A DNA stretch of 64,000 bases from Microbacterium suaedae (GTDB lineage Bacteria; Actinomycetota; Actinomycetes; Actinomycetales; Microbacteriaceae): contig NZ_PNFD01000001.1 in the NCBI RefSeq assembly GCF_003254645.1, positions 372,001 through 436,000 of the forward strand. The letters run 5' to 3'. The position numbers were made by a program, and so were the translations under genes. Position 1 is the first letter of the stretch, and each line of letters starts with the position of its first letter. The notes beneath the pieces were generated by a model. It saw nothing but the letters and a program-made list of their open reading frames with translations. It did no database searches and was not told where the DNA came from. This document shows positions 53,901 to 62,433 of the stretch, piece after piece.

Positions 53901-55310
53901 TCAGCCGTTGATGACGCGCGGCTCGGAGACGGACTTCAGCCCGGCGACGCTGAACTCCAGCCCGTAACCCGACTGCTTGACGCCGCCGAAGGGCACCTTC
54001 GGATGCAGCGTGCCGTGCTGGTTGATCCACACGGTGCCCGCGCGGAGGCGCTTCGCGATCTCGCGGGCCCTCTCCCGGTCGCCCGACCACACGGATCCGC
54101 CCAGTCCGACATCGAGGCGATTCGCGCTCGCGAGCGCCTCGTCGACGTCGCTGTATCGGATGATCGGCAGTGCCGGTCCGAACTGCTCCTCGTCGACGAT
54201 GCGGTATCCGTCCGCCACGTCGGCGACGATCGTCGTCTGGAAGAAGTTCGCACCCAGTTCGGGGGCCGCCTCGCCGCCGACGACGATGCGCGCGCCGCGC
54301 GCCTTGGCGTCTTCGACCAGTTCCTGCACGATCTCGAACTGCGCGGCGTTCTGCACCGGCCCGAGCACATTGCCCTCGTCGAGGCCGTTGCCCATGGGAA
54401 CCTGCCGCGCAACGGCGGCGACCGCGTCGACGACATCGTCGTAGACGTCCTCGTGCACGTACAGTCGCTTCAGCGCGGCGCACGTCTGCCCCGTGTTGAT
54501 GAAGGCTCCCCAGAACAGATCCTCGGCGATCGCCTGCGGGTCGACATCGGGCAGCACGATGCCGGCGTCGTTTCCGCCGAGCTCGAGCGTGAGCCTCGCG
54601 AGGTTCCCGCCCGCCGACTCGGCGATCCGTCGGCCGGTCTCGGTGGATCCGGTGAACATCACCTTCGCGACGTCCGGGTGCGCGGCGAGGTGGCCGCCGC
54701 CGGCACCGTTCGTCACGACCGGGATGAGCACATCAGCGGGGAGAGCCTGGTTCATCACCTCGATGAGCGCCAGCACACTCAGCGGGGTCGACGAGCTGGG
54801 CTTCGCCACGACCGTGTTGCCCATCCGCAGCGAGGGCGCGAACTGCCACATCCCGATCATCATCGGCCAGTTCCACGGACCGATCGCGGCGACGACACCG
54901 AGCGCCTGGTAGCTCATCTCGGCGTAGGTCTCGCCGTCGTCGACCAGCACCTCGGTCTCGAGCTCGGTCGTCGCCGCATCGCGCAGCCATGTGCTGCAGG
55001 CTCCGACCTCGAAGCGGGCGTTCGGGCCGTTCAGGGGCTTGCCCTGCTCGCGGGACAGGATCGTCGCGAGCTCCTCGGCGTGCGCGTCGATCGCGTCGGC
55101 GGCCGCGAGGAGCGCCGCACGGCGTCCCTCATGCCCGAGCGCGTCCCACGCGGGCTGCGCCGCCTGGGCGCGCGCGACCGCGGCATCGACGTCATCCGCA
55201 GTCTGCTTCGGCACGTAGCCGATCGTCTCGCCCGTTGCGGCATCGGGGATCGCCCGTCCCGTCTCGGGGTCCGCCTGGATGCGGTCGAGCAGTGCGGTGG
55301 TCTCGGACAT
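53901..55310 (-). CDS. NAD(P)-dependent aldehyde dehydrogenase
   Basis: 469 residues of the ALDH superfamily. The catalytic cysteine is in NTGQTCAALKRLYVH, the general-base glutamate in LTLELGGNDAGIVL, and the cofactor region in MFTGSTETGRRIAESAGG; PWNWPMMIGMWQFAPSL is the typical first block. The ATG at 55310 has AAGGAG at the right distance; a longer frame to 55487 is untranslated leader. It is transcribed with the GMC gene, whose aldehyde product it probably oxidises. Betaine aldehyde dehydrogenase is an alternative reading. Confidence 0.88.
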   Translation of the reverse strand: MSETTALLDRIQADPETGRAIPDAATGETIGYVPKQTADDVDAAVARAQAAQPAWDALGHEGRRAALLAAADAIDAHAEELATILSREQGKPLNGPNARFEVGACSTWLRDAATTELETEVLVDDGETYAEMSYQALGVVAAIGPWNWPMMIGMWQFAPSLRMGNTVVAKPSSSTPLSVLALIEVMNQALPADVLIPVVTNGAGGGHLAAHPDVAKVMFTGSTETGRRIAESAGGNLARLTLELGGNDAGIVLPDVDPQAIAEDLFWGAFINTGQTCAALKRLYVHEDVYDDVVDAVAAVARQVPMGNGLDEGNVLGPVQNAAQFEIVQELVEDAKARGARIVVGGEAAPELGANFFQTTIVADVADGYRIVDEEQFGPALPIIRYSDVDEALASANRLDVGLGGSVWSGDRERAREIAKRLRAGTVWINQHGTLHPKVPFGGVKQSGYGLEFSVAGLKSVSEPRVING

Positions 55311-55461
55311 CTTCGTCTCCTTCGGAAAGCGGTCGCGCCGCGACGGCGCACGACAGGGGCCGACAGGCCCATCGAGCCCAGTCTCCGCTTTCCGATGCGA
55401 CGCGAGTAGGCCGTCACCGCACGCGTCTTTCCTCCCCGCGCACGGCTTCCCCATCCGCGAC

Positions 55462-55519
55462 AGAGCCCCCTTCTCGCGAGAGCACACGATCCCGTGCTCC
55501 CCCGCGAGAAGGGGGCTCT
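55462..55519. terminator. Long stem-loop between the monooxygenase and aldehyde dehydrogenase genes
   Basis: AGAGCCCCCTTCTCGCG (55462-55478) pairs perfectly with CGCGAGAAGGGGGCTCT (55503-55519); an inner GAGCAC/GTGCTC extends the stem. On the plus strand TTTCC follows. It lies downstream of the monooxygenase stop on the minus strand, so it probably separates the two minus-strand units. Confidence 0.75.
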
Positions 55520-55532
55520 TTCCTGGGGCGGG

Positions 55533-57410
55533 TCAGTCCCCCATGATGCCGTCGAAGAAGCCCGCGAGCGCGGTCGTCGCCGTCAGCGGCAGCACCTGCG
55601 AGACATACTGGTCGGGTCGCACGACGACGATCGCGCCCTCGCGCGAGACGCCGCGCCCCTCGAAGATGTCCTCGCCGGGCAGCGTCGCGTAGACGCGCTC
55701 GTAGTCGCGAACCTGGAAGGGACCGACACGCGGCCAGAACGCATCCGGAACCGCGGGAATCTCGACCTCGGTGTGGGGCTGCTGGTAGATCACCTTCACG
55801 TCGAACCAGGCGTCGATGTCGGCGCCCTCGGGGCGGTGCCGGACGAGAGGCGAGGCCGGGTCATCGACGAGCCACGCGGCGAGGTCTGCCGTCGGCGACG
55901 GAGCCCCGGCGGAAGCGGCGTCCGCGAACACGTAGATGCGCCACCGGCCGTCGGCCGTCGCGTGGTGCCCGAGGTGGACAGGGTTCGCGTCGCACACCCG
56001 CGTGACCATATGCGACTTGAAGCGCTTGCCGACCGGGAATCCCGTGGCGAGGCCCTGATGCTCGGCAGCACCCGTGACGATCGACGGCTGGTACTGGGTC
56101 ATGAATCCCGCGGGGAACTCGGCCGTGCGCACATAGAACTCCTCGAGCTCGGCCGGATTCTCGAACTCCTCGGGCTTCTTCGCCATGAGGCTCGACCACT
56201 CGCGGTCGAACTCGATCAGATCGACGGCGATCTGCTGACGCTCGCCCGAGTAGGTGTCGAGAAGCTCGTCGCCCGCGCGTCCGTCGAGCACGTGGGCGAG
56301 CTTCCAGGCGAGGTTCCAGCCGTCCTGCATCGAGACGTTCATCCCCTGCCCGGCCTTCGCCGAGTGGGTGTGGCACGCGTCGCCGAGGATGAACACCCGC
56401 GGGCAGCGCGATCCGACCTCGTCGACGTCGTCGAACTTGTCGGTCACGCGATGCCCGACCTCGTACACGCTGCGCCACGCAACCTCGCGTACCTCGACCG
56501 TGTACGGATGCAGGATCTCGTTCGCGCGGCGCTCCACCTGCTCCTGCGTGGTCTCGCGTACGTTGCCGTGGTCGCTCTCGCTCACCTCGCCGAGATCGAC
56601 GTACATGCGGAAGAGATGGTTTCCCTCGCGCGGAATCAGCAGGATGGATCCGCCGTCGTGCGACTGGATGGCGCACTTCGTGCGGATGTCGGGGAAGTCC
56701 GTGTCCGCGAGGACGTCCATGACGCCCCAGGCGTGGAAGGCCTGGGATCCGCGCAGTTCGCGGCCGATCGAGCGGCGCACACGGCTGCGCGCGCCATCGG
56801 CGCCGACGAGGTACTTCGTGCGCACGATGCGCTCGGCCCCCTCATCGGCGCCCGCGCTGCGGCGCAGCGTCACCTCGACAGGGTGCTCGCCATCGACCGC
56901 CCGCTGCGAGACGAACTCCCACCCGTAGTCGGGCGCCGTGCGCGTCGGCGCGTTGTGCATCGACTCGAGGAAGTAGTCGAGCACGCGCGCCTGGTTGACG
57001 ATGAGGTGCGGGAACTCGCTGATGCCGTGCTCGTCGTCGACGGCGCGACCGCCTCGGACGATCCGGCGCGGATCCTCGGCGTCCGGCCGCCAGAAGGCCA
57101 TCTCGGTGATGCGATAGGCCTCCTGGGTGATCTGCGGCGCGAAGCCGAAGGCCTGGAACGTCTCGACGGAGCGGGCCTGGATGCCGTCGGCCTGCCCCAC
57201 CTCGAGGCGCCCCGGGCGGCTGTCGATGATGCGCGTGTGGATGTGCGGGAACTCCGCGAGCTGCGCCGCCGCGATCACCCCGGCGGGCCCCGTGCCGACG
57301 ATCAGCACATCCATCTCGTCGGGAAGCTCGGCAGGCCGATTCAGGCCGATGCCCGCGGCGGGCTTCACACGCGGATCGCCGGATACGTACCCGTGGTGGT
57401 GGAACTGCAT
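55533..57410 (-). CDS. mobA: FAD monooxygenase, 3-hydroxybenzoate 4-monooxygenase (MobA) type
   Basis: 625 residues. The start MQFHHHGYVSGDPRV, the GxGxxG site VLIVGTGPAGVIAAAQL, LEVGQADGIQARSVETFQAF, the DG motif YLVGADGARSRVRR and the GD motif VFILGDACHTHSAKAGQGMN all fit this enzyme. A thioredoxin-like C-terminal domain follows, ending VVVRPDQYVSQVLPL. From memory the pattern matches Comamonas MobA closely, which makes protocatechuate from 3-hydroxybenzoate with NADPH and oxygen. Phenol 2-monooxygenase is the other family member. The ATG at 57410 is preceded by GAGGAG. It is divergent from the ThDP enzyme gene across a 288-bp control region. Confidence 0.85.
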   Translation of the reverse strand: MQFHHHGYVSGDPRVKPAAGIGLNRPAELPDEMDVLIVGTGPAGVIAAAQLAEFPHIHTRIIDSRPGRLEVGQADGIQARSVETFQAFGFAPQITQEAYRITEMAFWRPDAEDPRRIVRGGRAVDDEHGISEFPHLIVNQARVLDYFLESMHNAPTRTAPDYGWEFVSQRAVDGEHPVEVTLRRSAGADEGAERIVRTKYLVGADGARSRVRRSIGRELRGSQAFHAWGVMDVLADTDFPDIRTKCAIQSHDGGSILLIPREGNHLFRMYVDLGEVSESDHGNVRETTQEQVERRANEILHPYTVEVREVAWRSVYEVGHRVTDKFDDVDEVGSRCPRVFILGDACHTHSAKAGQGMNVSMQDGWNLAWKLAHVLDGRAGDELLDTYSGERQQIAVDLIEFDREWSSLMAKKPEEFENPAELEEFYVRTAEFPAGFMTQYQPSIVTGAAEHQGLATGFPVGKRFKSHMVTRVCDANPVHLGHHATADGRWRIYVFADAASAGAPSPTADLAAWLVDDPASPLVRHRPEGADIDAWFDVKVIYQQPHTEVEIPAVPDAFWPRVGPFQVRDYERVYATLPGEDIFEGRGVSREGAIVVVRPDQYVSQVLPLTATTALAGFFDGIMGD

Positions 57411-57487
57411 GCGCTTCGTGCTCCTCACATCTGTGTGGGGGCGTTCCGGATCTACATCCATCCGCGACGCCGTCGTCGTCCCGAGCG

Positions 57488-57502
57488 GTTCGATAATCGA
57501 AC
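57488..57502. promoter_or_regulatory. Perfect 15-bp palindrome, Pca-box-like operator
   Basis: GTTCGATAATCGAAC reads the same on both strands around its central A/T pair. It lies 78 bp upstream of the monooxygenase start and 197 bp before the ThDP enzyme start, followed by an A/T-rich promoter-like stretch. From memory the PcaR (IclR family) site in Pseudomonas is GTTCGATAATCGCAC, differing at one base. An IclR gene lies about 5 kb away. Confidence 0.65.
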
Positions 57503-57698
57503 ACTCAGTTCTTTAATAGATACAGAGATCCTACGGGGTCATCGTCTCGCGCACAACGAGAGGCGGGTTACACTCGATGCGTCCGACCCCCGACGACGAG
57601 GGTCGGTGCCCGAAAAAGGGGCACGAAGCGCGCACGGCAGCCGCGAGACACATACGGACTCCCCACATTCCGTTCCTGTCTCCCGAAAGGCCATCTCC

Positions 57699-59345
57699 AT
57701 GCCGAACGTCGCACAGCACGTCGCCCATGCCCTCGCCCACCACGTCGACCACGTCTTCGGTGTCATGGGCAACGGCAATGCGTACCTCCTCGATGCCCTC
57801 CTGAACTCGACCGACGCCACATACACGGCGGTGCGCCACGAGCAGGGCGCCGTCGTCGCGGCCGACGCACACTTCCGCGTCTCGCGCCGCATCGCCGCCG
57901 CGACGACGACCTACGGCGCCGGCTTCACGAACACGCTCACCGCGCTCGCCGAGTCGGCCATGGCGCGGATCCCGCTCGTCCTCGTCGTCGGCGACGAACC
58001 CACATCGGGGGCGCGCCCGTGGGACGTCGATCAGATCGCGCTCGCGGCCGGGGTCGGCGTACGCACCTACACCGTCGGCCGCCTCGACGCCGTCGCGACC
58101 GTGACACTGGCGATCGAGCAGGCGCTCGCGAAGCGACTCCCCGTCGTACTCGCGCTCCCCTACGATGTCCCGACCCGCGAGGCGGGCCCCCTCCCCGATG
58201 TCCTCCCCGAGCTGTCCCCGACGCCGAGCATCGAGCCCGGACCCGATGCGCCGCTCGCGCAGGTCGCGGCGCTTCTCGACGCCGCAGAACGTCCCATCCT
58301 CATCGGCGGGCGCGGCGCGTGGCTCGCGGATGCGTCCGACGCGCTGGGCGCGCTCGCGGCGCGCACGGGCGCCGTGACGTCATCGTCCACGCTCGGACGC
58401 GGCGTCTTCCCCGACGAGCGCTACGATCTCGGCGTGACGGGCGGCTTCGGCGCGCCGGGAGCGATGGACCTCATCCACGCGGCCGATGTCGCCGTCGTGG
58501 TCGGGGCATCCCTCAACCAGTTCACGATGCGCTTCGGCGACCTCTTCTCCCCCACGACGCACGTCGTGCAGATCGACACGGCACCGTCAGCGACGCACCC
58601 ACGGGTCGGCACCTATCTGCGCGGCGACGCCCGCCTCGTCACGGAGCGGCTCGTCGCCGAGCTCGGCGCGGGATCCGGATCTGGATGGCGCGAGAGCATC
58701 GACGCGGCTGCCCTCCGGATCCAAGAAGTCGGCGAGGAATTCGCGGACGACGGGCGACTGGATCCGCGCGCCGCCGCCGCCCGACTCGCCGATCTGCTTC
58801 CGGAGGATCGCGTCGTCGTGAGCGACGGCGGCCACTTCATCGGCTGGGCGAACATGTTCTGGCCCGTCGCCTCGCCGGGCCGGATGGTCATGGTCGGCAC
58901 GGCGTACCAGTCGATCGGATTCGGCTTCCCGAGCGTGGCGGGCGCCGTCGCCGCGGATCCCGAGGCGACGATTGTGCTCACGACGGGCGACGGCGGCGGA
59001 CTCATGGCGCTCGCCGACCTCGAGACCGCCGTGCGCACCGCGGGCGGGCGCGGCATCTGCGTCGTGTGGAACGACGGAGCGTACGGCGCCGAGGTGAACC
59101 TCTACGGCGTGCTCGGGCTGAACGATCGCCCCATGCTCATCCCCGGCGTCGACTTCGCCGCACTCGGAGCGGCCGCGGGCGCCGAGGGCCTCGTCGTCAC
59201 ATCGCTGGCCGACCTCGATCGCGTGGCCGAGTGGGTCGCCAGGCCGGCCGACGAGCGCCCGTTCCTCATGGTCGATCTGCGGATCTCGGGCCGCGTCATC
59301 GCGCCGTACCAGCAGGAGATCATCCGGGTAAACACCCGCAACTGA
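57699..59345 (+). CDS. Thiamine-diphosphate-dependent enzyme (acetolactate synthase/benzoylformate decarboxylase superfamily)
   Basis: 548 residues. The N-terminal pyrimidine-binding domain has HVFGVMGNGNAYLLDAL and AVRHEQGAVVAADAH with the activating glutamate. The middle domain follows, and the cofactor motif at the end is TTGDGGGLMALADLETAVRT to WNDGAYGAE (GDG...ND). Relatives make or break bonds next to a keto group: 2-keto acid decarboxylation or carboligation. In an aromatic cluster a benzoylformate- or phenylpyruvate-type decarboxylase is plausible, but no residue proves it. The ATG at 57699 has GAAAGG upstream; the same frame is open far to the left but only as antisense of the monooxygenase. 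Confidence 0.82.
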   Translation: MPNVAQHVAHALAHHVDHVFGVMGNGNAYLLDALLNSTDATYTAVRHEQGAVVAADAHFRVSRRIAAATTTYGAGFTNTLTALAESAMARIPLVLVVGDEPTSGARPWDVDQIALAAGVGVRTYTVGRLDAVATVTLAIEQALAKRLPVVLALPYDVPTREAGPLPDVLPELSPTPSIEPGPDAPLAQVAALLDAAERPILIGGRGAWLADASDALGALAARTGAVTSSSTLGRGVFPDERYDLGVTGGFGAPGAMDLIHAADVAVVVGASLNQFTMRFGDLFSPTTHVVQIDTAPSATHPRVGTYLRGDARLVTERLVAELGAGSGSGWRESIDAAALRIQEVGEEFADDGRLDPRAAAARLADLLPEDRVVVSDGGHFIGWANMFWPVASPGRMVMVGTAYQSIGFGFPSVAGAVAADPEATIVLTTGDGGGLMALADLETAVRTAGGRGICVVWNDGAYGAEVNLYGVLGLNDRPMLIPGVDFAALGAAAGAEGLVVTSLADLDRVAEWVARPADERPFLMVDLRISGRVIAPYQQEIIRVNTRN

Positions 59346-59357
59346 CTCCCTTCCCCA

Positions 59358-59408
59358 CATTTCTGGCACATCCCTACCGGGAAGCCCGGCAGGGATGTGC
59401 CAGAAATG
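59358..59408. terminator. Perfect 18-bp stem-loop between convergent genes
   Basis: CATTTCTGGCACATCCCT (59358-59375) pairs perfectly with AGGGATGTGCCAGAAATG (59391-59408). The loop holds a further CCGGG-AAG-CCCGG stem. It lies between the converging ThDP enzyme and transporter genes. There is no T-run. Confidence 0.85.
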
Positions 59409-59424
59409 ACGGGTTGTCGCCGGG

Positions 59425-60795
59425 TCAGGCGGCGGGCTTCTCCCAGACGTAGATGCCCGAGCGCTGTTCCTTTTCGGCGCCCGGACGCAGGTTGATGCCG
59501 TTGCGGCTGCGCAGCAGGATCGTCGCGACGAGCCCGAGGATCGCCATGCCGAGCAGGTAGTACCCGATATTCACCGCGTCGCCCGTGGACTCGAAGATCC
59601 ACGCGGCGATCGTCGGCGAGAAGGCGCCACCGATGATCGATCCGAGGGCATACGAGATCGAGACGCCCGAGAACCGCACCGATGAGGGGAACAGCTCGGC
59701 GTACCAGGCCGACTGCGGGCCATAGGTGAGCCCGAGCCCGACCGTGAGCAGGAGCAGCGCCGTCGTCAGCGACGCGACGGTTCCGACATTGACGAGCGGG
59801 AACGCCGAGATCGCGGCGGCGCCCAGCAGGACGTAGCCGACGATGTAGGTCGTCCGGCGACCGATGATGTCGCTGATCCATCCGCCCAGCGCCGTGAAGA
59901 CGAGCCAGCTGACGGCCGACCAGGTGACGGCGGCGAGGACGGGGCCGCGCTCGAGGCCGAGCTCGACCGTGCCGTAGTTCTGGATGTAGCCGCCCGTGGT
60001 CATGTAGCCGATGGCGTTGTTGCCGGCGAACACGAACGCCGCGAGGACGACGAGCGGGGTGAAGCGCGCGAAGAGCTTCACGACGGGAGCCTTGGTCCGT
60101 TCCTTCCGCTCGGCGATCTCTGCGAAAACGGGGCTCTCCTCGACGCCGCGGCGGATCCAGTACCCGATCGCGATGAGCACGATGCTGAACAGGAACGGGA
60201 TGCGCCAGCCCCACTCGAGGAACGCATCGCCCGGGAAGAGCACGTTCATGATCTGCATCATGCCGCTCGCAAGCAGCAGACCGATCGGTACGCCGATCTG
60301 CGGCATTGCACCGAAGATCCCGCGCCGTTTCGCGGGCGCGTGCTCGACGGCCATAAGGACGGCGCCGCCCCACTCGCCGCCGGCGGAGATGCCCTGGATC
60401 ACGCGAAGGAAGATGAGGAGGATCGGGGCGATGACGCCTGCGGACGCATAGGTCGGCAGCACACCGACGAGCGCCGTCGCACACCCCATCAAGATGAGCG
60501 TCATGACGAGAACCGGCTTGCGGCCGATCTTGTCGCCGAAGTGACCCGCGAGGAACGCGCCCAGGGGGCGGAACAGGAAGCTGATCCCGACCGTCGCGAA
60601 CGACAGGATCGTCGCGACCCCCGCGCCGGCCGGCTGGAAGAACAGCTCGCCGAACACGAGCCCGGCGGCCATCGCGTAGATGAAGTAGTCGTACCACTCG
60701 ATCGTCGTGCCCGCGACGGTTGCGAAGGCGACGCGGCGTCGATCATGGGTTCCGGCGATCGTTCCGGTGGGTGTGAGATGAGGCGATGAAGACAT
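59425..60795 (-). CDS. MFS transporter, metabolite:H+ symporter (MHS) subfamily
   Basis: 456 residues and twelve predicted helices. The N-terminus VAGTTIEWYDYFIYAMAAGL is the MHS hallmark; GHFGDKIGRKPVLVMTLILM is the inter-helix 2-3 motif, and IQGISAGGEWGGAVLMAVEH is the helix 4-5 motif. MHS members import shikimate, citrate, proline or aromatic acids. AAAGGAGTG precedes the ATG at 60795. It is divergent from the FAH-RraA gene and shares a 153-bp control region with it, so it probably imports the substrate of this pathway. Confidence 0.88.
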   Translation of the reverse strand: MSSSPHLTPTGTIAGTHDRRRVAFATVAGTTIEWYDYFIYAMAAGLVFGELFFQPAGAGVATILSFATVGISFLFRPLGAFLAGHFGDKIGRKPVLVMTLILMGCATALVGVLPTYASAGVIAPILLIFLRVIQGISAGGEWGGAVLMAVEHAPAKRRGIFGAMPQIGVPIGLLLASGMMQIMNVLFPGDAFLEWGWRIPFLFSIVLIAIGYWIRRGVEESPVFAEIAERKERTKAPVVKLFARFTPLVVLAAFVFAGNNAIGYMTTGGYIQNYGTVELGLERGPVLAAVTWSAVSWLVFTALGGWISDIIGRRTTYIVGYVLLGAAAISAFPLVNVGTVASLTTALLLLTVGLGLTYGPQSAWYAELFPSSVRFSGVSISYALGSIIGGAFSPTIAAWIFESTGDAVNIGYYLLGMAILGLVATILLRSRNGINLRPGAEKEQRSGIYVWEKPAA

Positions 60796-60880
60796 CGTTC
60801 ACTCCTTTGTCGAGGATGTCGGTCGGCTGGCCGCATTGCCCGCCGCCATGGCCCCCGCCCGCGTCCTGCGCAGCGAGGTC

Positions 60881-60922
60881 TTGTCCACTCACGGACGATG
60901 ATATACGATTTCGAATACGAAC
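60881..60922 (+). promoter_or_regulatory. Candidate promoter and operator for the FAH-RraA operon
   Basis: TTGTCC (60881-60886) and TACGAT (60904-60909) are 17 bases apart, a fair -35/-10 pair. The direct repeat ATACGA-N7-ATACGA (from 60903) overlaps the -10 and the expected start site, with TTCGAA between the units. Position suits control by the GntR protein encoded downstream. The transporter promoter should be on the other strand of the same region. Confidence 0.45.
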
Positions 60923-60948
60923 ACATCCGCACGGAAGGCACAGGCGCC

Positions 60949-62433
60949 ATGACGACCCCTCACCCGGACGATCCGCGGCACGCAGCCCTCCCGCTCGCGC
61001 CCGGCAAGATCATCGCGGTCCACCTCAGCTACGTCTCGCGCGCCGCACAGCGGGGCCGGCGCCCCGCGCATCCGTCGTACTTCCTCAAGCCCACGAGCTC
61101 GCTCGCGGCCAGCGGATCCGAAGTGGTGCGCCCGGAGGGAACCGAGCTGCTCGCCTACGAGGGCGAGATCGCGCTCATCGTCGGCACGGCGGGTTCCCGC
61201 ATCTCTCCCGACCGCGCATGGGACCACATCGGCTGGGTCACCGCCGCGAACGACTTCGGACTGTACGATCTGCGTTCGAACGACAAGGGCTCCAATCTGC
61301 GCAACAAGGGGCGCGATGGATACACCCCCATCGGCCCGGGGCTCCTCGACGCCCGTGCGGTGCGCCCGGACGCTCTGCGCGTGCGCACGTGGTGCAACGG
61401 CACCCTCGTGCAGAGCGACGAGACCGCCGACGAGAACATGCTCTTCCCCTTCGCTCAGCTGATCGCCGACATCTCGCAGCATGTGACGCTCGAGCCCGGC
61501 GACATCCTCGTCACGGGGACACCGGCCGGTTCCTCGGTCGCGAACCCCGGCGACGTGATCGAGGTCGAGGTCGACGCCCCCTCGGTCGACGGCGCGCCGT
61601 CGACCGGACGCCTCATCTCGCGAGTCGTCGACGGCCCCGGCGGCTTCGACCCCGCCCTCGGCTCGCTCCCCGCAGTCGACGACACCCAGCGCGAGGAGGC
61701 GTGGGGTTCCCGCGAGGCCGCAGGCATCACCGATGCCCCCGTGATCGAGCCCGAGCTCCGCGCGAAGCTCGAACGCTGCCCCGTCGCGGGCCTGTCCCAG
61801 CAGCTCCGCAAGCGCGGGATCCTCTCGTGCTTCCTCGACGACGTGCAGCCGCTCGAGAAGGGCGCGAAGCTCGTCGGCGTCGCGAAGACCCTGCGCTTCG
61901 TCCCCCTCCGCGAGGATCTCTTCGCGTCGCACGGCGGCGGATACAACGCCCAGAAGCGCTGCTTCGACACGGTGCGCAGCGGCGAGGTCATCGTGATCGA
62001 GGCCCGGGGCGAGCGTCAGTCCGGAACTCTCGGCGACATCCTCGCCCTCCGGGCGCAGGCGCGCGGCGCCGCCGGAATCGTCACCGACGGCGGCGTGCGC
62101 GACTCTGATCTCGTCGCGGGCTTCGACATTCCCGTGTTCGCCCGCGGCGGCCACCCCGCCGTCCTCGGACGCAAGCACGTGCCGTGGGAGTCCGACGTGA
62201 CGATCGCCTGCGGCGGCGCAACCGTGCAGCCGGGCGACATCCTCGTCGGCGACGACGACGGCGTCATCGTCGTTCCTCCGGGGATCGCCGAAGAAGCCGT
62301 CGACGCCGCCCTCGCGCAGGAGGACGAGGACGACTGGATCGGCGAGCAGGTACGGAGCGGTGCGGCCGTCGATGGGCTCTTCCCCATGAACGCCGAGTGG
62401 CGCGCCCGCTATGAGAAGGAGACGGGCCGATGA
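60949..62433 (+). CDS. Fusion of a fumarylacetoacetate-hydrolase-fold enzyme and an RraA/HMG-aldolase-like domain
   Basis: 494 residues. The N-terminal half (about 1-250) is an FAH-fold enzyme of the HpaG type: HPSYFLKPTSSLAASG, the metal-site ELLAYEGEIALIVG, VTAANDFGLYDLR and DILVTGTPAGSSVANPGD. The C-terminal half (about 270-490) is RraA-like: LERCPVAGLSQQLRKRGILS, AAGIVTDGGVRDSDLVAGF with the R-D pair of class II pyruvate aldolases, and GGATVQPGDILVGDDDGVIV. FAH-fold enzymes of aromatic pathways decarboxylate, hydrate or hydrolyse ring-cleavage products; RraA-like aldolases release pyruvate from 4-hydroxy-2-oxo acids. Having both on one chain could join consecutive steps. GGAAGG precedes the ATG at 60949; a longer frame from 60898 covers the promoter. 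Confidence 0.83.
   Translation: MTTPHPDDPRHAALPLAPGKIIAVHLSYVSRAAQRGRRPAHPSYFLKPTSSLAASGSEVVRPEGTELLAYEGEIALIVGTAGSRISPDRAWDHIGWVTAANDFGLYDLRSNDKGSNLRNKGRDGYTPIGPGLLDARAVRPDALRVRTWCNGTLVQSDETADENMLFPFAQLIADISQHVTLEPGDILVTGTPAGSSVANPGDVIEVEVDAPSVDGAPSTGRLISRVVDGPGGFDPALGSLPAVDDTQREEAWGSREAAGITDAPVIEPELRAKLERCPVAGLSQQLRKRGILSCFLDDVQPLEKGAKLVGVAKTLRFVPLREDLFASHGGGYNAQKRCFDTVRSGEVIVIEARGERQSGTLGDILALRAQARGAAGIVTDGGVRDSDLVAGFDIPVFARGGHPAVLGRKHVPWESDVTIACGGATVQPGDILVGDDDGVIVVPPGIAEEAVDAALAQEDEDDWIGEQVRSGAAVDGLFPMNAEWRARYEKETGR

Noticed and set aside
55494..57698. Very long plus-strand open frame running into the ThDP enzyme gene
   Set aside because: It is antisense to the well-supported monooxygenase, shows no family motif and arises from G/C-biased codons; the true start at 57699 has a ribosome-binding site and the conserved N-terminus.
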